A DNA stretch of 64,000 nucleotides. It comes from Isoptericola sp. BMS4 (lineage in GTDB: Bacteria > Actinomycetota > Actinomycetes > Actinomycetales > Cellulomonadaceae). Below, in pieces: positions 41,071 to 53,296 of this stretch. The first letter of the stretch is position 1. Each line of letters begins with the position of its first letter. The translations under genes and the position numbers were made by a program. The notes below the pieces were generated by a model that saw only the letters and a program-made list of their open reading frames with translations, had not been told where the DNA came from and ran no database searches. Location of the stretch: positions 2,232,034 through 2,296,033 of the forward strand of contig NZ_SIRP01000001.1 in NCBI RefSeq assembly GCF_011634835.1, in the 5' to 3' direction.

Positions 41071-42456
41071 GTGACGTCCCAGCCGATCGCCCAGAGCCAG
41101 ACGGAGCCCGCCAGCGGGCGCGCCGCCCATCCCACCGCCGAGCAGGAGGTCGTCGGCGTCTGCCGCGACCTGCTGCGCATGGACACCTCGAACTACGGCA
41201 ACGGCGAGGGGCGCGAGCGGGAGGCCGCCGAGCACGTGGCCGGGCTGCTCACCGAGGTGGGGCTCGACGTCGAGGTGTTCGAGTCCCGGCCCGGGCGCAC
41301 GTCGGTCGTCACCCGCATCGAGGGCACCGACCCCACCCGGCCCGCGCTCGTCCTGCACGGCCACACCGACGTGGTCCCCGCGGCGGCCGCCGACTGGTCG
41401 GTGGACCCGTTCGCGGGCGAGGAGACCGACGGGCTGCTGTGGGGCCGCGGCGCCGTCGACATGAAGGACATGGACGCCATGATCCTGTCCGTCGTGCGGC
41501 AGATGGTCCGCGAGGGCCGCCGCCCGCAGCGCGACGTGATCGTGGCGATGTTCGCGGACGAGGAGAACGGCGGCGTGTACGGCGCGCAGTGGGCGGTGAA
41601 CCACCGGCCCGACCTCTTCGAGGGCGCCACCGAGGCCATCAGCGAGGTCGGCGGCTTCTCCGTCGACGTCGGCGGGCGCCGCGCCTACCTGCTGCAGACC
41701 GCGGAGAAGGGGCTGGGCTGGCTGCGCCTGGTCGCCGACGGCCGCGCCGGGCACGGCTCCCAGGTCAACCACGAGAACGCCGTCACCGAGCTCGCGGCCG
41801 CCGTCGCCCGCATCGGCCGGCACCGGTGGCCGTACACCCTGACACCGACCGTCGAGCGCCTGCTGCGCGGCGTGGCCGACCTCACGGGGCTCCCGTTCGA
41901 CCCGGCCGGCACGGACGGCTCCGGCGCCGTGGACCGCGCCCAGGTGGACGCGCTCGTCGACGCGCTCGGGCCGGCCGCGAAGTTCGTCGGCGCCACCGTG
42001 CGGCACACGGCGAACCCGACCCAGCTGGAGGCGGGCTACAAGGCCAACGTGGTCCCGGGGCGCGCCGAGGCCTCCCTCGACGCCCGCTTCCTGCCGGGCC
42101 GCGAGGCCGAGGGCATGGAGACGCTGCGCGAGCTCGCCGGGCCGCACGTGCGCATCGAGCCGATCCACCAGGACACCTCGCTCGAGGTGCCGTTCTCCGG
42201 CGACCTCGTCGACGCCATGGTCGCCTCCCTGGACGCGGAGGACCCGGGAGCGGCCGTGCTGCCGTACACCCTCTCCGGCGGCACCGACAACAAGTCGCTG
42301 TCCCGGCTCGGCATCACCGGCTACGGCTTCGCGCCCCTGCGGCTGCCCGCCGAGCTGGACTTCGCGGGCATGTTCCACGGCGTGGACGAGCGCGTCCCGA
42401 CCGACGCCCTGCGGTTCGGCACGCGCGTCCTGGACCGTCTGCTGAGCACCTGCTGA
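41071..42456 (+). CDS. M20-family metallopeptidase
   Basis: The 461-residue cytoplasmic enzyme belongs to the ArgE/DapE/carboxypeptidase G2 group. Zinc and catalytic residues appear in LVLHGHTDVVPA near residue 94, WGRGAVDMKDMDA near 127 with the bridging Asp, and FADEENGG near 162 with the catalytic and ligand Glu. A dimerisation insert follows, then the late ligand His in TLSGGTDNKSL. Actinobacterial members are annotated as dipeptidases or succinyl-diaminopimelate desuccinylase-like; the substrate is open. TACGGT lies exactly six bases before the GTG, so the transcript is probably leaderless. Confidence 0.92.
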   Translation: MTSQPIAQSQTEPASGRAAHPTAEQEVVGVCRDLLRMDTSNYGNGEGREREAAEHVAGLLTEVGLDVEVFESRPGRTSVVTRIEGTDPTRPALVLHGHTDVVPAAAADWSVDPFAGEETDGLLWGRGAVDMKDMDAMILSVVRQMVREGRRPQRDVIVAMFADEENGGVYGAQWAVNHRPDLFEGATEAISEVGGFSVDVGGRRAYLLQTAEKGLGWLRLVADGRAGHGSQVNHENAVTELAAAVARIGRHRWPYTLTPTVERLLRGVADLTGLPFDPAGTDGSGAVDRAQVDALVDALGPAAKFVGATVRHTANPTQLEAGYKANVVPGRAEASLDARFLPGREAEGMETLRELAGPHVRIEPIHQDTSLEVPFSGDLVDAMVASLDAEDPGAAVLPYTLSGGTDNKSLSRLGITGYGFAPLRLPAELDFAGMFHGVDERVPTDALRFGTRVLDRLLSTC

Positions 42457-42485
42457 TCACCCGCCGAGCTTGTCACCCGCCGAGC
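42457..42485. repeat. 13-bp duplication at the stop of the kinase-like gene
   Basis: TCACCCGCCGAGC occurs at 42457-42469 and again at 42473-42485, separated by TTG. On the minus strand this duplicates the end of the fructosamine-kinase-like gene, stop codon included. The 16-bp gap between the two convergent genes is made of the repeat. Confidence 0.85.
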
Positions 42486-43273
42486 GCGGCGAGAAGGTCG
42501 CGGGTGGCGTCGACGTAGCCACCGCCGAACAGGACCGCGTGCACGGCCAGGGGATAGAGCTGGTGCAGCGACACCCGGTCCCGCCACCCGGGGGCGAGCG
42601 GGTGGGCGTCGGCGTACCCGGCGAGGATCGCGTCCAGGTGCGGGGCGCCGAACAGCGCGAGCATCGCGAGGTCGCACTCGCGGTGCCCACCGTGCGCGGC
42701 CGGGTCCACGAGGACGGCCTCGACCCCGTCGGTCCCCGGCCCGTCGGGCCCCGCGGCCCACAGCACGTTGCCGGACCACAGGTCGCCGTGCAGCCGGGCC
42801 GGGGGTTCGTCGGCGGCCGCGCCGGCGAGGTCGGGGAGCCGGGCGCAGACGCGCTCGACGGCGTCGGCGTCCCGCCCGGTGAGGACGCCGCGCTCGCGGC
42901 CCTGCGTGACGACCGGCCGCAGTCGCGCCTGCGCGTAGAACGACGGCCAGTCGTCCCAGGCGCCGGAGACGAGCTCGAGAGGGTCGTCGAGCGGCCCGAA
43001 GTACCCGGGCCCGTCGGCGCCCGGGGGCAGGGCGCCGAAGGCGGGGGCGCCGGCGTCGTGCATGACGGCCAGGCGCCGCCCCAGGGCGCGCGCTGCGGCC
43101 GGCGTCGGACGGGCCGCGGCGACCCGGGTCAGGTCCAGGTGGGCCGGCCCGACGTCGAGCACCTCGGCGACGCGCGGCCCGCCCGGGACGGCGATCCAGC
43201 GCAGCCCCGCGGCCTCCGTGGCGAAGAACCCGGGCGGGGCGTCGGGACGTGCCTTGCGAAAGGTCTCGACCAT
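42473..43273 (-). CDS. Fructosamine kinase-family protein
   Basis: The 266-residue protein has the phosphotransferase fold of fructosamine-3-kinases: catalytic loop ARLHGDLWSGNVLW near residue 160, metal-binding Asp in LVDPAAHGGHRECDLAML near 188, and GGPRVAEVLDVGPAHL in the N-lobe. It is predicted to phosphorylate ketoamines on glycated proteins, starting deglycation. The N-lobe lysine region is short compared with the family. GAGG lies upstream of the ATG. It is 21 nt upstream of nothing else on its strand except the DUF5703-like gene, which precedes it and may be co-transcribed. Confidence 0.87.
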   Translation of the reverse strand: MVETFRKARPDAPPGFFATEAAGLRWIAVPGGPRVAEVLDVGPAHLDLTRVAAARPTPAAARALGRRLAVMHDAGAPAFGALPPGADGPGYFGPLDDPLELVSGAWDDWPSFYAQARLRPVVTQGRERGVLTGRDADAVERVCARLPDLAGAAADEPPARLHGDLWSGNVLWAAGPDGPGTDGVEAVLVDPAAHGGHRECDLAMLALFGAPHLDAILAGYADAHPLAPGWRDRVSLHQLYPLAVHAVLFGGGYVDATRDLLAALGG

Positions 43274-43294
43274 GCGTTTCCTCGGCAGACGGGG

Positions 43295-43558
43295 TCAGAA
43301 CGTCGGGGAGACCTTGATGATCTTGCGGCGCAGCCAGACCTTGCGCTCCCCGCCGATGTAGAGCCGCGTGCGGGCCAGCTCCCAGCGGCCGTACTCGGCC
43401 TCCTCGGTGAGCAGCCGGCGAGCGTCGGGGACGCTCGTGCCCCGGTCGATCGTCACGACCCGGTACTCGTACTGCCCGTGCCTGCGCCAGGCGGACCGGC
43501 TCCCCGCGGCGGGGTCCGGTCCGGTGCCGTGCTGGCTCCTCGACGAGCTCGACTCCAT
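43295..43558 (-). CDS. DUF5703-like small conserved protein
   Basis: The 87-residue protein contains the compact block YEYRVVTIDRGTSVPDARRL, then LTEEAEYGRWELARTRLY and VWLRRKIIKV. I recognise this as the small actinobacterial family named DUF5703; the function is unknown. The ATG at 43558 is supported by GGGAGG six bases upstream. It precedes the kinase-like gene by 21 nt on the same strand. The N-terminal 25 residues are polar and look disordered. Confidence 0.75.
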   Translation of the reverse strand: MESSSSRSQHGTGPDPAAGSRSAWRRHGQYEYRVVTIDRGTSVPDARRLLTEEAEYGRWELARTRLYIGGERKVWLRRKIIKVSPTF

Positions 43559-43688
43559 CCTCGCCCTCCCGACGACGTCGTGTCGCGGACCGCCCGGCCG
43601 GGGTCGCGAGGGGCGTGGTCCCGGGCCGTTTCGTCCACGAGCCGTTTTCGTCTGCCCATTGTGCCCCGCGGAGCGCTACGGTCGGAGC

Positions 43689-44036
43689 ATGACCGCAGAC
43701 CCGCGTGCCGCGCTGGACCGCTTCGTCGCCGCGTTGGAGAGCCACTACCACGCGGTGTCGACCCGCCGGGGCGAGGACGACCCCGCCGTCGACGACGCCT
43801 ACGAGGTGCTCGCCGACGCCTTCGAGGTCTACGAGGACGCCCTGGCCCAGGTGTACGCCGAGGTGACGCCCTTCTACCTCGACGACGGCGAGGACGACGG
43901 CGAGGACGACGACTCGGACGACGACTCGGACGACGACGCCGCGGAGGACGGGAGCGACGCCGAGGACGACGACCTCGACGACGACTACTTCGACGAGGCG
44001 GCCACCCGGCGCGAGGGGAGCGGCGCGGGCCGCTGA
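43689..44036 (+). CDS. Small acidic-tailed protein of unknown function
   Basis: The 115-residue protein has a helical N-terminal half (AALDRFVAALESHYHAVSTR, then DAYEVLADAFEVYEDALAQVY). The C-terminal tail is composed almost only of Asp, Glu and Ser (DDGEDDGEDDDSDDDSDD), encoded by a GAC-rich near-repeat at 43884-43985. Similar proteins in related genera carry the label primosomal protein, for which I see no support. TACGGT lies six bases before the ATG (leaderless). The tail suggests binding to a basic partner or nucleic-acid mimicry, which is inference. Confidence 0.7.
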   Translation: MTADPRAALDRFVAALESHYHAVSTRRGEDDPAVDDAYEVLADAFEVYEDALAQVYAEVTPFYLDDGEDDGEDDDSDDDSDDDAAEDGSDAEDDDLDDDYFDEAATRREGSGAGR

Positions 44037-44037
44037 C

Positions 44038-44051
44038 CCGGGGCGCCCCGG
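44038..44051. terminator. Short GC palindrome between convergent genes
   Basis: CCGGGGCGCCCCGG is a perfect 14-bp palindrome in the 21-bp gap between the acidic-tailed protein and the aldo/keto reductase. It is a weak candidate for a shared terminator. Confidence 0.35.
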
Positions 44052-44057
44052 CGGCGG

Positions 44058-45032
44058 TCACCAGCGTTCCGGGTACCCCAGCTCGAGCGCCGAGACGTCG
44101 TCCAGGGCGCCGTGGACCTCGCCGGGCAGCTCCAGGTCGACCGCGGCCAGGGAGGTGCGCAGCTGCGCGGGCGTCCGCGCGCCGACCACGGCGCTCGCGA
44201 GGGCCTCGCGGGCGAGCAGCCACGCCAGCGCCACCTCGAGGGGTGCCCGGCCGAGGCCGTCCGCGGCGGTGGCCACGGCCTCCACGACGGCAGACGACGT
44301 GTCGTCGAGGTACGGGTCGACGAACGCCGCGAGGTGTGGTGACGCCGCACGGGAGTCGGCCGGCAGCGAGCGGCGGTACTTGCCCGTGAGCACGCCGCGC
44401 CCCAGCGGCGACCAGGCGAGCACGCCCAGGCCCAGCGCGGACGCCGCCGGCACCACGTCGCGCTCCACGCCGCGCTGCAGCAGCGAGTACTCGAGCTCCA
44501 GGGCCGTCAGCCCGACGCCGTCGGCGCCCGAGCCCGTCAGGAGCGTGGCGGCCCGCGCCGCCGCCCACGCCGGGTGGTTGGCCAGGCCCACGTAGCGGGC
44601 ACGGCCGGACGACACCGCCAGCCGCAGCGCGGACACCGTCTCGTCCAGCGGCGTGGCCGGGTCGGGGCACGCGGCGAGGAAGAGGTCCACGTGGTCGGTG
44701 CCGAGACGCTCCAGCGACGCGTCGAGGTCGGCGAGCAGCCCGCCGCGGGACGCGTCCACGGTCGCGCCGCCGGGACCGCCGCGGACCCCGCCCTTGGTGC
44801 ACAGCACGACCTCGTCCCGGTGCACCGTGCCGGACAGGAGCGACCCGATGAGCCGCTCCGCGTCGCCGTCGCCGTACGTGGCGGCCGTGTCCACGAGATT
44901 CCCGCCCGCGTCGAGGAAGTCCCGGAGCTGCTCGGCCGCGTCGAGCTCGTCGGTGTCCCGCGCCCACGTCATGGTCCCCAGGCCCAGCACGGACACCCGC
45001 AGGCCGGACCGGCCCACCGCTCGACGCTCCAT
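44058..45032 (-). CDS. Aldo/keto reductase family protein with altered active site
   Basis: The 324-residue protein follows the aldo/keto reductase (beta/alpha)8 plan: LGLGTMTWARDTD, DTAATYG with Asp48 and Tyr53, and CTKGG with Lys80. A late NADPH-binding block reads AVVGARTPAQLRTSL. The fourth member of the catalytic tetrad, normally the His of a YLLHxPD-type strand, is Ala121 here (VDLFLAACPD). It may therefore have reduced or different chemistry. The ATG at 45032 has TAGCCT eight bases upstream, suggesting a leaderless mRNA. It is divergent from uppP. Confidence 0.87.
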   Translation of the reverse strand: MERRAVGRSGLRVSVLGLGTMTWARDTDELDAAEQLRDFLDAGGNLVDTAATYGDGDAERLIGSLLSGTVHRDEVVLCTKGGVRGGPGGATVDASRGGLLADLDASLERLGTDHVDLFLAACPDPATPLDETVSALRLAVSSGRARYVGLANHPAWAAARAATLLTGSGADGVGLTALELEYSLLQRGVERDVVPAASALGLGVLAWSPLGRGVLTGKYRRSLPADSRAASPHLAAFVDPYLDDTSSAVVEAVATAADGLGRAPLEVALAWLLAREALASAVVGARTPAQLRTSLAAVDLELPGEVHGALDDVSALELGYPERW

Positions 45033-45102
45033 GGGGCGCAAGGCTACCGGCGCGGTGGTCGGCGGGCAGGAGCACGCGCCGCGCCCGGTAGTGTTGCCGC
45101 CC

Positions 45103-45975
45103 GTGAATGCGTGGGAAGCGATCCTCCTGGGACTGGTGCAGGGCCTGACCGAGTTCCTCCCGATCTCGTCGAGCGCGCACCTGCGCATCGTCGGCGAGCT
45201 CATCGGCTCCAGCGACCCGGGGGCGGCCTTCACTGCGATCACCCAGATCGGCACGGAGGCCGCCGTCCTGCTCTACTACCGCAGGACGATCCGGGACGTG
45301 TGCGTCGGCTGGTGGACCTCGCTCGCCGGCAAGCACGGCCGCGACTGGCGCGCCCGCATGGGCGCCCACGACCCGCACGCCCGCATGGCCTGGTACATCG
45401 CCCTCGGGTCGGTCCCGATCGTCGTGCTCGGCCTGCTGTTCCAGGACGCGATCGAGACGACGCTGCGCAACCTGTGGATCACCGTGACCACCCTGGTCGT
45501 CTTCGGCCTGCTGCTCGGCTGGGCCGACCGCATCGGCCGGCGTACCCGGACCCTGGACACCCTGACTCCCCGGCGCGCGATCGCGTTCGGGCTCGCCCAG
45601 GCGCTGGCGCTCGTGCCCGGCGTCTCACGTTCCGGTGGGACGATCACCGCGGGCCTGCTCATGGGCTTCACGCGCAAGGCCGCGGCCGACTACTCGTTCC
45701 TGCTCGCCGTGCCGGCCGTCCTCGGCTCCGGTTTCTACCAGCTCGCCAAGTCCCTCGGTGACGACCCTGCCCCGGGCTCGCCCGGCGGGTTCGCCACCCT
45801 GGTCGCCACGCTCGTGGCGTTCGTCGTCGGCTACGTCGTGATCATCGGCTTCCTCAGGCTCATCACCACGCACTCGTTCATGCCGTTCGTCTGGTACCGG
45901 CTCGGCCTCGCAGCGGTCGTCGTCGTCCTGCTGCTCACCGGGGTGCTGACGCCGAACGGCGGCATCGTCGTCTGA
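45103..45975 (+). CDS. uppP: Undecaprenyl-diphosphatase UppP
   Basis: UppP dephosphorylates undecaprenyl diphosphate and recycles the lipid carrier for cell-wall synthesis; in other species it gives low-level bacitracin resistance. The 290-residue membrane protein has the two signature motifs LGLVQGLTEFLPISSSAHL near residue 8 and PGVSRSGGTITAGLLMGF near 169, which form the active site with the conserved Glu, Ser and Arg. About eight hydrophobic helices are visible. The GTG at 45103 lies eight bases after TAGTGT. A hairpin at 45992-46010 follows. Confidence 0.95.
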   Translation: MNAWEAILLGLVQGLTEFLPISSSAHLRIVGELIGSSDPGAAFTAITQIGTEAAVLLYYRRTIRDVCVGWWTSLAGKHGRDWRARMGAHDPHARMAWYIALGSVPIVVLGLLFQDAIETTLRNLWITVTTLVVFGLLLGWADRIGRRTRTLDTLTPRRAIAFGLAQALALVPGVSRSGGTITAGLLMGFTRKAAADYSFLLAVPAVLGSGFYQLAKSLGDDPAPGSPGGFATLVATLVAFVVGYVVIIGFLRLITTHSFMPFVWYRLGLAAVVVVLLLTGVLTPNGGIVV

Positions 45976-45991
45976 CACGCTGCCGGCCGTC

Positions 45992-46010
45992 TCGCCGCGA
46001 AGCGCGGCGA
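45992..46010 (+). terminator. Hairpin after uppP
   Basis: TCGCCGCG pairs with CGCGGCGA around AAG, 17 nt after the uppP stop and upstream of the mshC promoter hexamer at 46033-46038. Confidence 0.6.
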
Positions 46011-46044
46011 CAGGGCACGCTGATCAGGCCGGTAGCCTGGGCAC

Positions 46045-47325
46045 GTGCGTTCCTGGCCCGCCCCGCAGATCCCCGAGATCCCCCGCCCCGCCGACGGCCC
46101 CGCCGCCGTCCGGGTGCACGACTCGACCACCGGTGACCTCGTCGAGGCAGCCCCCGGCGCCACGGCGCGGTTCTACGTGTGCGGCATCACGCCGTACGAC
46201 GCGACGCACCTGGGGCACGCGAACACCTACCTCGCGTTCGACCTGCTGCACCGCGCGTGGCTCGACGCCGGCAAGGACGTGACGTACGCGTCGAACGTCA
46301 CCGACGTCGACGACCCGCTGCTCGAGCGGGCGACCGCCACCGGCGTGGACTGGCAGGAGCTCGCGGCCGAGCAGACCGCGCTGTACCGCGAGGACATGAC
46401 GGCGCTCGGCGTCATCCCGCCCGCCACGTGGACCGGCGCCGTCGAGTCCGTCCCGGCCGTCGTCGCGGCGGTCGAGCACATGCTGGACACCGGGGCCGCG
46501 TACCGCGTGCCCGTCGAGCCCGGCGCGGGCGGCGACGACCCCGGGCTCGGCGACGTCTACGCCGACCTGTCCGCCGACCCGTCGTTCGGCGAGGTCTCCC
46601 GCCTCGACTCCCGCACCATGGCCGAGCTGTTCGCCGAGCGCGGCGGGGACCCGGAGCGCGAGGGCAAGAAGAACGCCCTGGACCCGCTGCTGTGGCGCCG
46701 CGAGCGACCCGGCGAGCCCGCATGGGACGGTGGCCGGCTCGGCACCGGCCGGCCGGGCTGGCACGTCGAGTGCGCCGTGATCGCCCGCGACGGGCTGGGC
46801 CTCCCGTTCGACCTGCAGGGCGGGGGAGCGGACCTCCTGTTCCCGCACCACGAGATGTCGACGTCCCACGACCGGGTGCTGGGCGGTGGCGGGGCACGGG
46901 TGCACCTGCACGCCGGGCTCGTCGCCTACCAGGGCGAGAAGATGAGCAAGTCGCGCGGCAACCTCGTCTTCGTCTCCGCCCTGCGCGCCGACGGCGTCGA
47001 CCCGATGGCGATCCGGCTCGCCCTGCTCGCGCACCACTACCGCACCGAGTGGGAGTGGACCGGCGACGACCTGCGGACGGGCGCGGAGCGGCTGGACCGC
47101 TGGCGGTCCGCCGTGTCCGGCAACGGCGCCCCCGACCCGGCGGCGATGGTCGCGGCCGTGCGGGCGGCCGTGGCGGACGACCTGGACGCCCCGACGGCGC
47201 TCGCGGCGGTCGACGCCTGGGCGGCCGAGGCCCTCGACGGCGGCCGGGACACCGCTGACGATCTCGAGGGTGCCCCCGGCCTCGCCGCGCGCGCCGTCGA
47301 CGCCCTGCTCGGCGTGCGGCTCTGA
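46045..47325 (+). CDS. mshC: Cysteine:GlcN-Ins ligase MshC (mycothiol synthesis)
   Basis: MshC joins L-cysteine to glucosaminyl-inositol using ATP, the penultimate step of mycothiol synthesis. The 426-residue protein is a class I cysteinyl-tRNA-synthetase paralogue. It has the zinc Cys and HIGH-type motif in [16 protein letters not shown] near residue 44, [15 protein letters not shown], the adenylate-site block [17 protein letters not shown], and KMSKS in [10 protein letters not shown] near 294. It lacks the C-terminal anticodon-binding domain of CysRS, which separates MshC from it. TAGCCT lies six bases before the GTG (leaderless). It precedes the PAC2 gene, as is usual in actinobacteria. 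Confidence 0.95.
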   Translation: MRSWPAPQIPEIPRPADGPAAVRVHDSTTGDLVEAAPGATARFYVCGITPYDATHLGHANTYLAFDLLHRAWLDAGKDVTYASNVTDVDDPLLERATATGVDWQELAAEQTALYREDMTALGVIPPATWTGAVESVPAVVAAVEHMLDTGAAYRVPVEPGAGGDDPGLGDVYADLSADPSFGEVSRLDSRTMAELFAERGGDPEREGKKNALDPLLWRRERPGEPAWDGGRLGTGRPGWHVECAVIARDGLGLPFDLQGGGADLLFPHHEMSTSHDRVLGGGGARVHLHAGLVAYQGEKMSKSRGNLVFVSALRADGVDPMAIRLALLAHHYRTEWEWTGDDLRTGAERLDRWRSAVSGNGAPDPAAMVAAVRAAVADDLDAPTALAAVDAWAAEALDGGRDTADDLEGAPGLAARAVDALLGVRL

Positions 47326-47342
47326 CGTCGGCCCGACGGTCC

Positions 47343-47363
47343 CGCGCACGACGACGGTGCGCG
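47343..47363. terminator. Weak hairpin between convergent mshC and PAC2 genes
   Basis: CGCGCAC pairs with GTGCGCG around a 7-nt loop (GACGACG), 17 nt after the mshC stop. It is a short stem and only a tentative terminator. Confidence 0.45.
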
Positions 47364-47392
47364 CACCGGTCGGTCCCGGCCGTTCGCGCTCC

Positions 47393-51375
<3,983 letters not shown>

Positions 51376-51435
51376 GGACATCGTGAACGGCGACCGCTCC
51401 GTGAAATGAACCACGCTCACGTCGGTGTTCACGTC

Positions 51436-51441
51436 TAGGGT
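51436..51441 (+). promoter_or_regulatory. -10 hexamer of the mpa promoter
   Basis: TAGGGT is followed by a roughly 65-nt leader with a GAGGGGA ribosome site. CGTGAAC (51382-51388) and GTTCACG (51427-51433) form a widely spaced dyad that would flank the promoter and could bind a regulator. Confidence 0.5.
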
Positions 51442-51507
51442 GCTGTATCTCGGGGGCGCCTTCCCGGCCGGGGAGGTGGCCACCCGGGCCGTACGAGAGG
51501 GGATGCG

Positions 51508-53196
51508 ATGACCGACCCTGTTCGCCCGGAGCACAGCCCGGACTTCCGCCCGGGGAACCGCGCGGAACCGGAGACGCCGCACGCGGCGCCGAGCCACGAC
51601 GCCCAGCTCGCCCTCCTCGCCGCCAAGAACGAGCGGCTCGCCGAGGCCCTGCGGGCCGCCCGCGACCAGATCGTCGAGCTCAAGCGGCAGATCGACGACC
51701 TCGCCAAGCCGCCCGGCACCTACGCGACGTTCCTGGCAGCGCACGACGACGGCACGGTGGACATCTCGTCGGCCGGCCGCAAGATGCACGTGCAGGCCAG
51801 CCCGAGCCTGGACGTGGCGGGGCTGCGCCCTGGCCAGGAGGTCCGGCTCAACGAGGCCATGACGGTCGTGTCGGCCGGCGGCTTCGAGCAGGTGGGTGAG
51901 CTCGTCACCGTCAAGGAGGTCATCGACGACGACCGCGTGCTGGTGGTGGGCCGGGCCGACGAGGAGCGCGTGGTGCGCCTCGCGGGGTCCGTCCCGGGCG
52001 ACTCGCTGCGGGCGGGGGACGCGCTGACGGTGGACGTGCGCAGCGGCTTCGTCTTCGAGGTGGTGCCGAAGTCGGAGGTCGAGGAGCTCGTCCTCGAGGA
52101 GGTCCCCGACATCGCGTACGAGGACATCGGTGGCCTGGGGCCGCAGATCGAGCAGATCCGCGACGCGGTCGAGCTGCCGTTCAGCCACCCCGACCTGTTC
52201 CGCGAGCACGGCCTGCGCCCGCCCAAGGGCGTGCTGCTGTACGGCCCGCCCGGGTGCGGCAAGACGCTCATCGCCAAGGCGGTGGCCAGCTCCCTGGCGG
52301 CGATGGTGGCGAAGGCCCGCGGCGGCGACCCGAACGCGAAGAGCTTCTTCCTCAACGTCAAGGGCCCGGAGCTGCTGAACAAGTACGTCGGCGAGACCGA
52401 GCGGCACATCCGGCTGATCTTCTCCCGGGCGCGGGAGAAGGCGTCGCAGGGGATGCCGGTGGTGGTGTTCTTCGACGAGATGGAGTCCCTGTTCCGCACC
52501 CGCGGCACGGGCCTGTCGTCCGACGTCGAGACGACGATCGTGCCCCAGCTCCTCGCCGAGATCGACGGTGTCGAGCGGCTCGACAACGTCATCGTCATCG
52601 GGGCCTCGAACCGCGAGGACATGATCGACCCGGCGATCCTGCGCCCGGGCCGCCTGGACGTGAAGATCAAGATCGAGCGGCCCGACGCCGAGGGCGCGAA
52701 GGAGATCTTCGGCAAGTACCTGACGCCGGACCTGCCGATCCACCCGGACGACGTCGCCGAGCACGGCGCCGACCCAGCCGCGGCCGTGGACGCCATGATC
52801 CGCAGCGTGGTCGAGCGCATGTACGCCGAGGACGAGGAGAACCAGTTCCTGGAGGTCACCTACGCCTCCGGGGACAAGGAGGTCCTGTACTTCAAGGACT
52901 TCAACTCCGGCGCGATGATCGAGAACGTCGTCGACCGGGCGAAGAAGTCGGCGATCAAGGACTACCTGTCCACCGGCCAGCGCGGCATCCGCGTCGAGCA
53001 CCTGCTGAGCGCGTGCGTCGACGAGTTCAAGGAGAACGAGGACCTGCCCAACACGACCAACCCGGACGACTGGGCGCGCATCAGCGGCAAGAAGGGCGAG
53101 CGCATCGTCTTCATCCGCACGATCGTGCAGAAGAAGGACGGCGACGGCACGCCGCGCACCATCGACACGGTCACCAGCACGGGCCAGTACCTGTAG
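51508..53196 (+). CDS. mpa: Proteasome-associated AAA ATPase Mpa/ARC
   Basis: Mpa binds pupylated proteins, unfolds them with ATP and feeds them to the 20S core. The 562-residue protein has an N-terminal coiled coil for Pup (about residues 32-66, [20 protein letters not shown]), two OB-fold domains (about 70-190), and an AAA domain with Walker [10 protein letters not shown] near 244 and Walker [11 protein letters not shown] near 320. The pore loop [12 protein letters not shown] and second region of homology follow. The chain ends GQYL, the penultimate-tyrosine tail that docks in the proteasome alpha ring. A terminator hairpin (53231-53265) follows, so dop has its own promoter. Confidence 0.96.
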   Translation: MTDPVRPEHSPDFRPGNRAEPETPHAAPSHDAQLALLAAKNERLAEALRAARDQIVELKRQIDDLAKPPGTYATFLAAHDDGTVDISSAGRKMHVQASPSLDVAGLRPGQEVRLNEAMTVVSAGGFEQVGELVTVKEVIDDDRVLVVGRADEERVVRLAGSVPGDSLRAGDALTVDVRSGFVFEVVPKSEVEELVLEEVPDIAYEDIGGLGPQIEQIRDAVELPFSHPDLFREHGLRPPKGVLLYGPPGCGKTLIAKAVASSLAAMVAKARGGDPNAKSFFLNVKGPELLNKYVGETERHIRLIFSRAREKASQGMPVVVFFDEMESLFRTRGTGLSSDVETTIVPQLLAEIDGVERLDNVIVIGASNREDMIDPAILRPGRLDVKIKIERPDAEGAKEIFGKYLTPDLPIHPDDVAEHGADPAAAVDAMIRSVVERMYAEDEENQFLEVTYASGDKEVLYFKDFNSGAMIENVVDRAKKSAIKDYLSTGQRGIRVEHLLSACVDEFKENEDLPNTTNPDDWARISGKKGERIVFIRTIVQKKDGDGTPRTIDTVTSTGQYL

Positions 53197-53230
53197 CGGC
53201 CCTCGAGCCGTCCCTGTCGCACCCGCCTCC

Positions 53231-53265
53231 CGGCCCGGGTGCCCGACCACCGGGCACCCGGGCCG
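53231..53265 (+). terminator. Terminator hairpin after mpa
   Basis: CGGCCCGGGTGCCCG pairs perfectly over 15 bp with 53251-53265 around the loop ACCAC, 34 nt after the mpa stop. It separates mpa from dop. Confidence 0.85.
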
Positions 53266-53296
53266 ACCTGCGTCCCGATGACCCTAGGCTGGGCCC

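Noticed and set aside
43884-43985. The GAC-rich stretch as an independent DNA repeat
   Set aside because: It is in frame and encodes the acidic tail of the small protein, so codon composition accounts for it.
44653-45102. Upstream extension of uppP by 150 codons
   Set aside because: The extension is antisense to the aldo/keto reductase. The conserved protein begins with the UppP motif just after GTG 45103.
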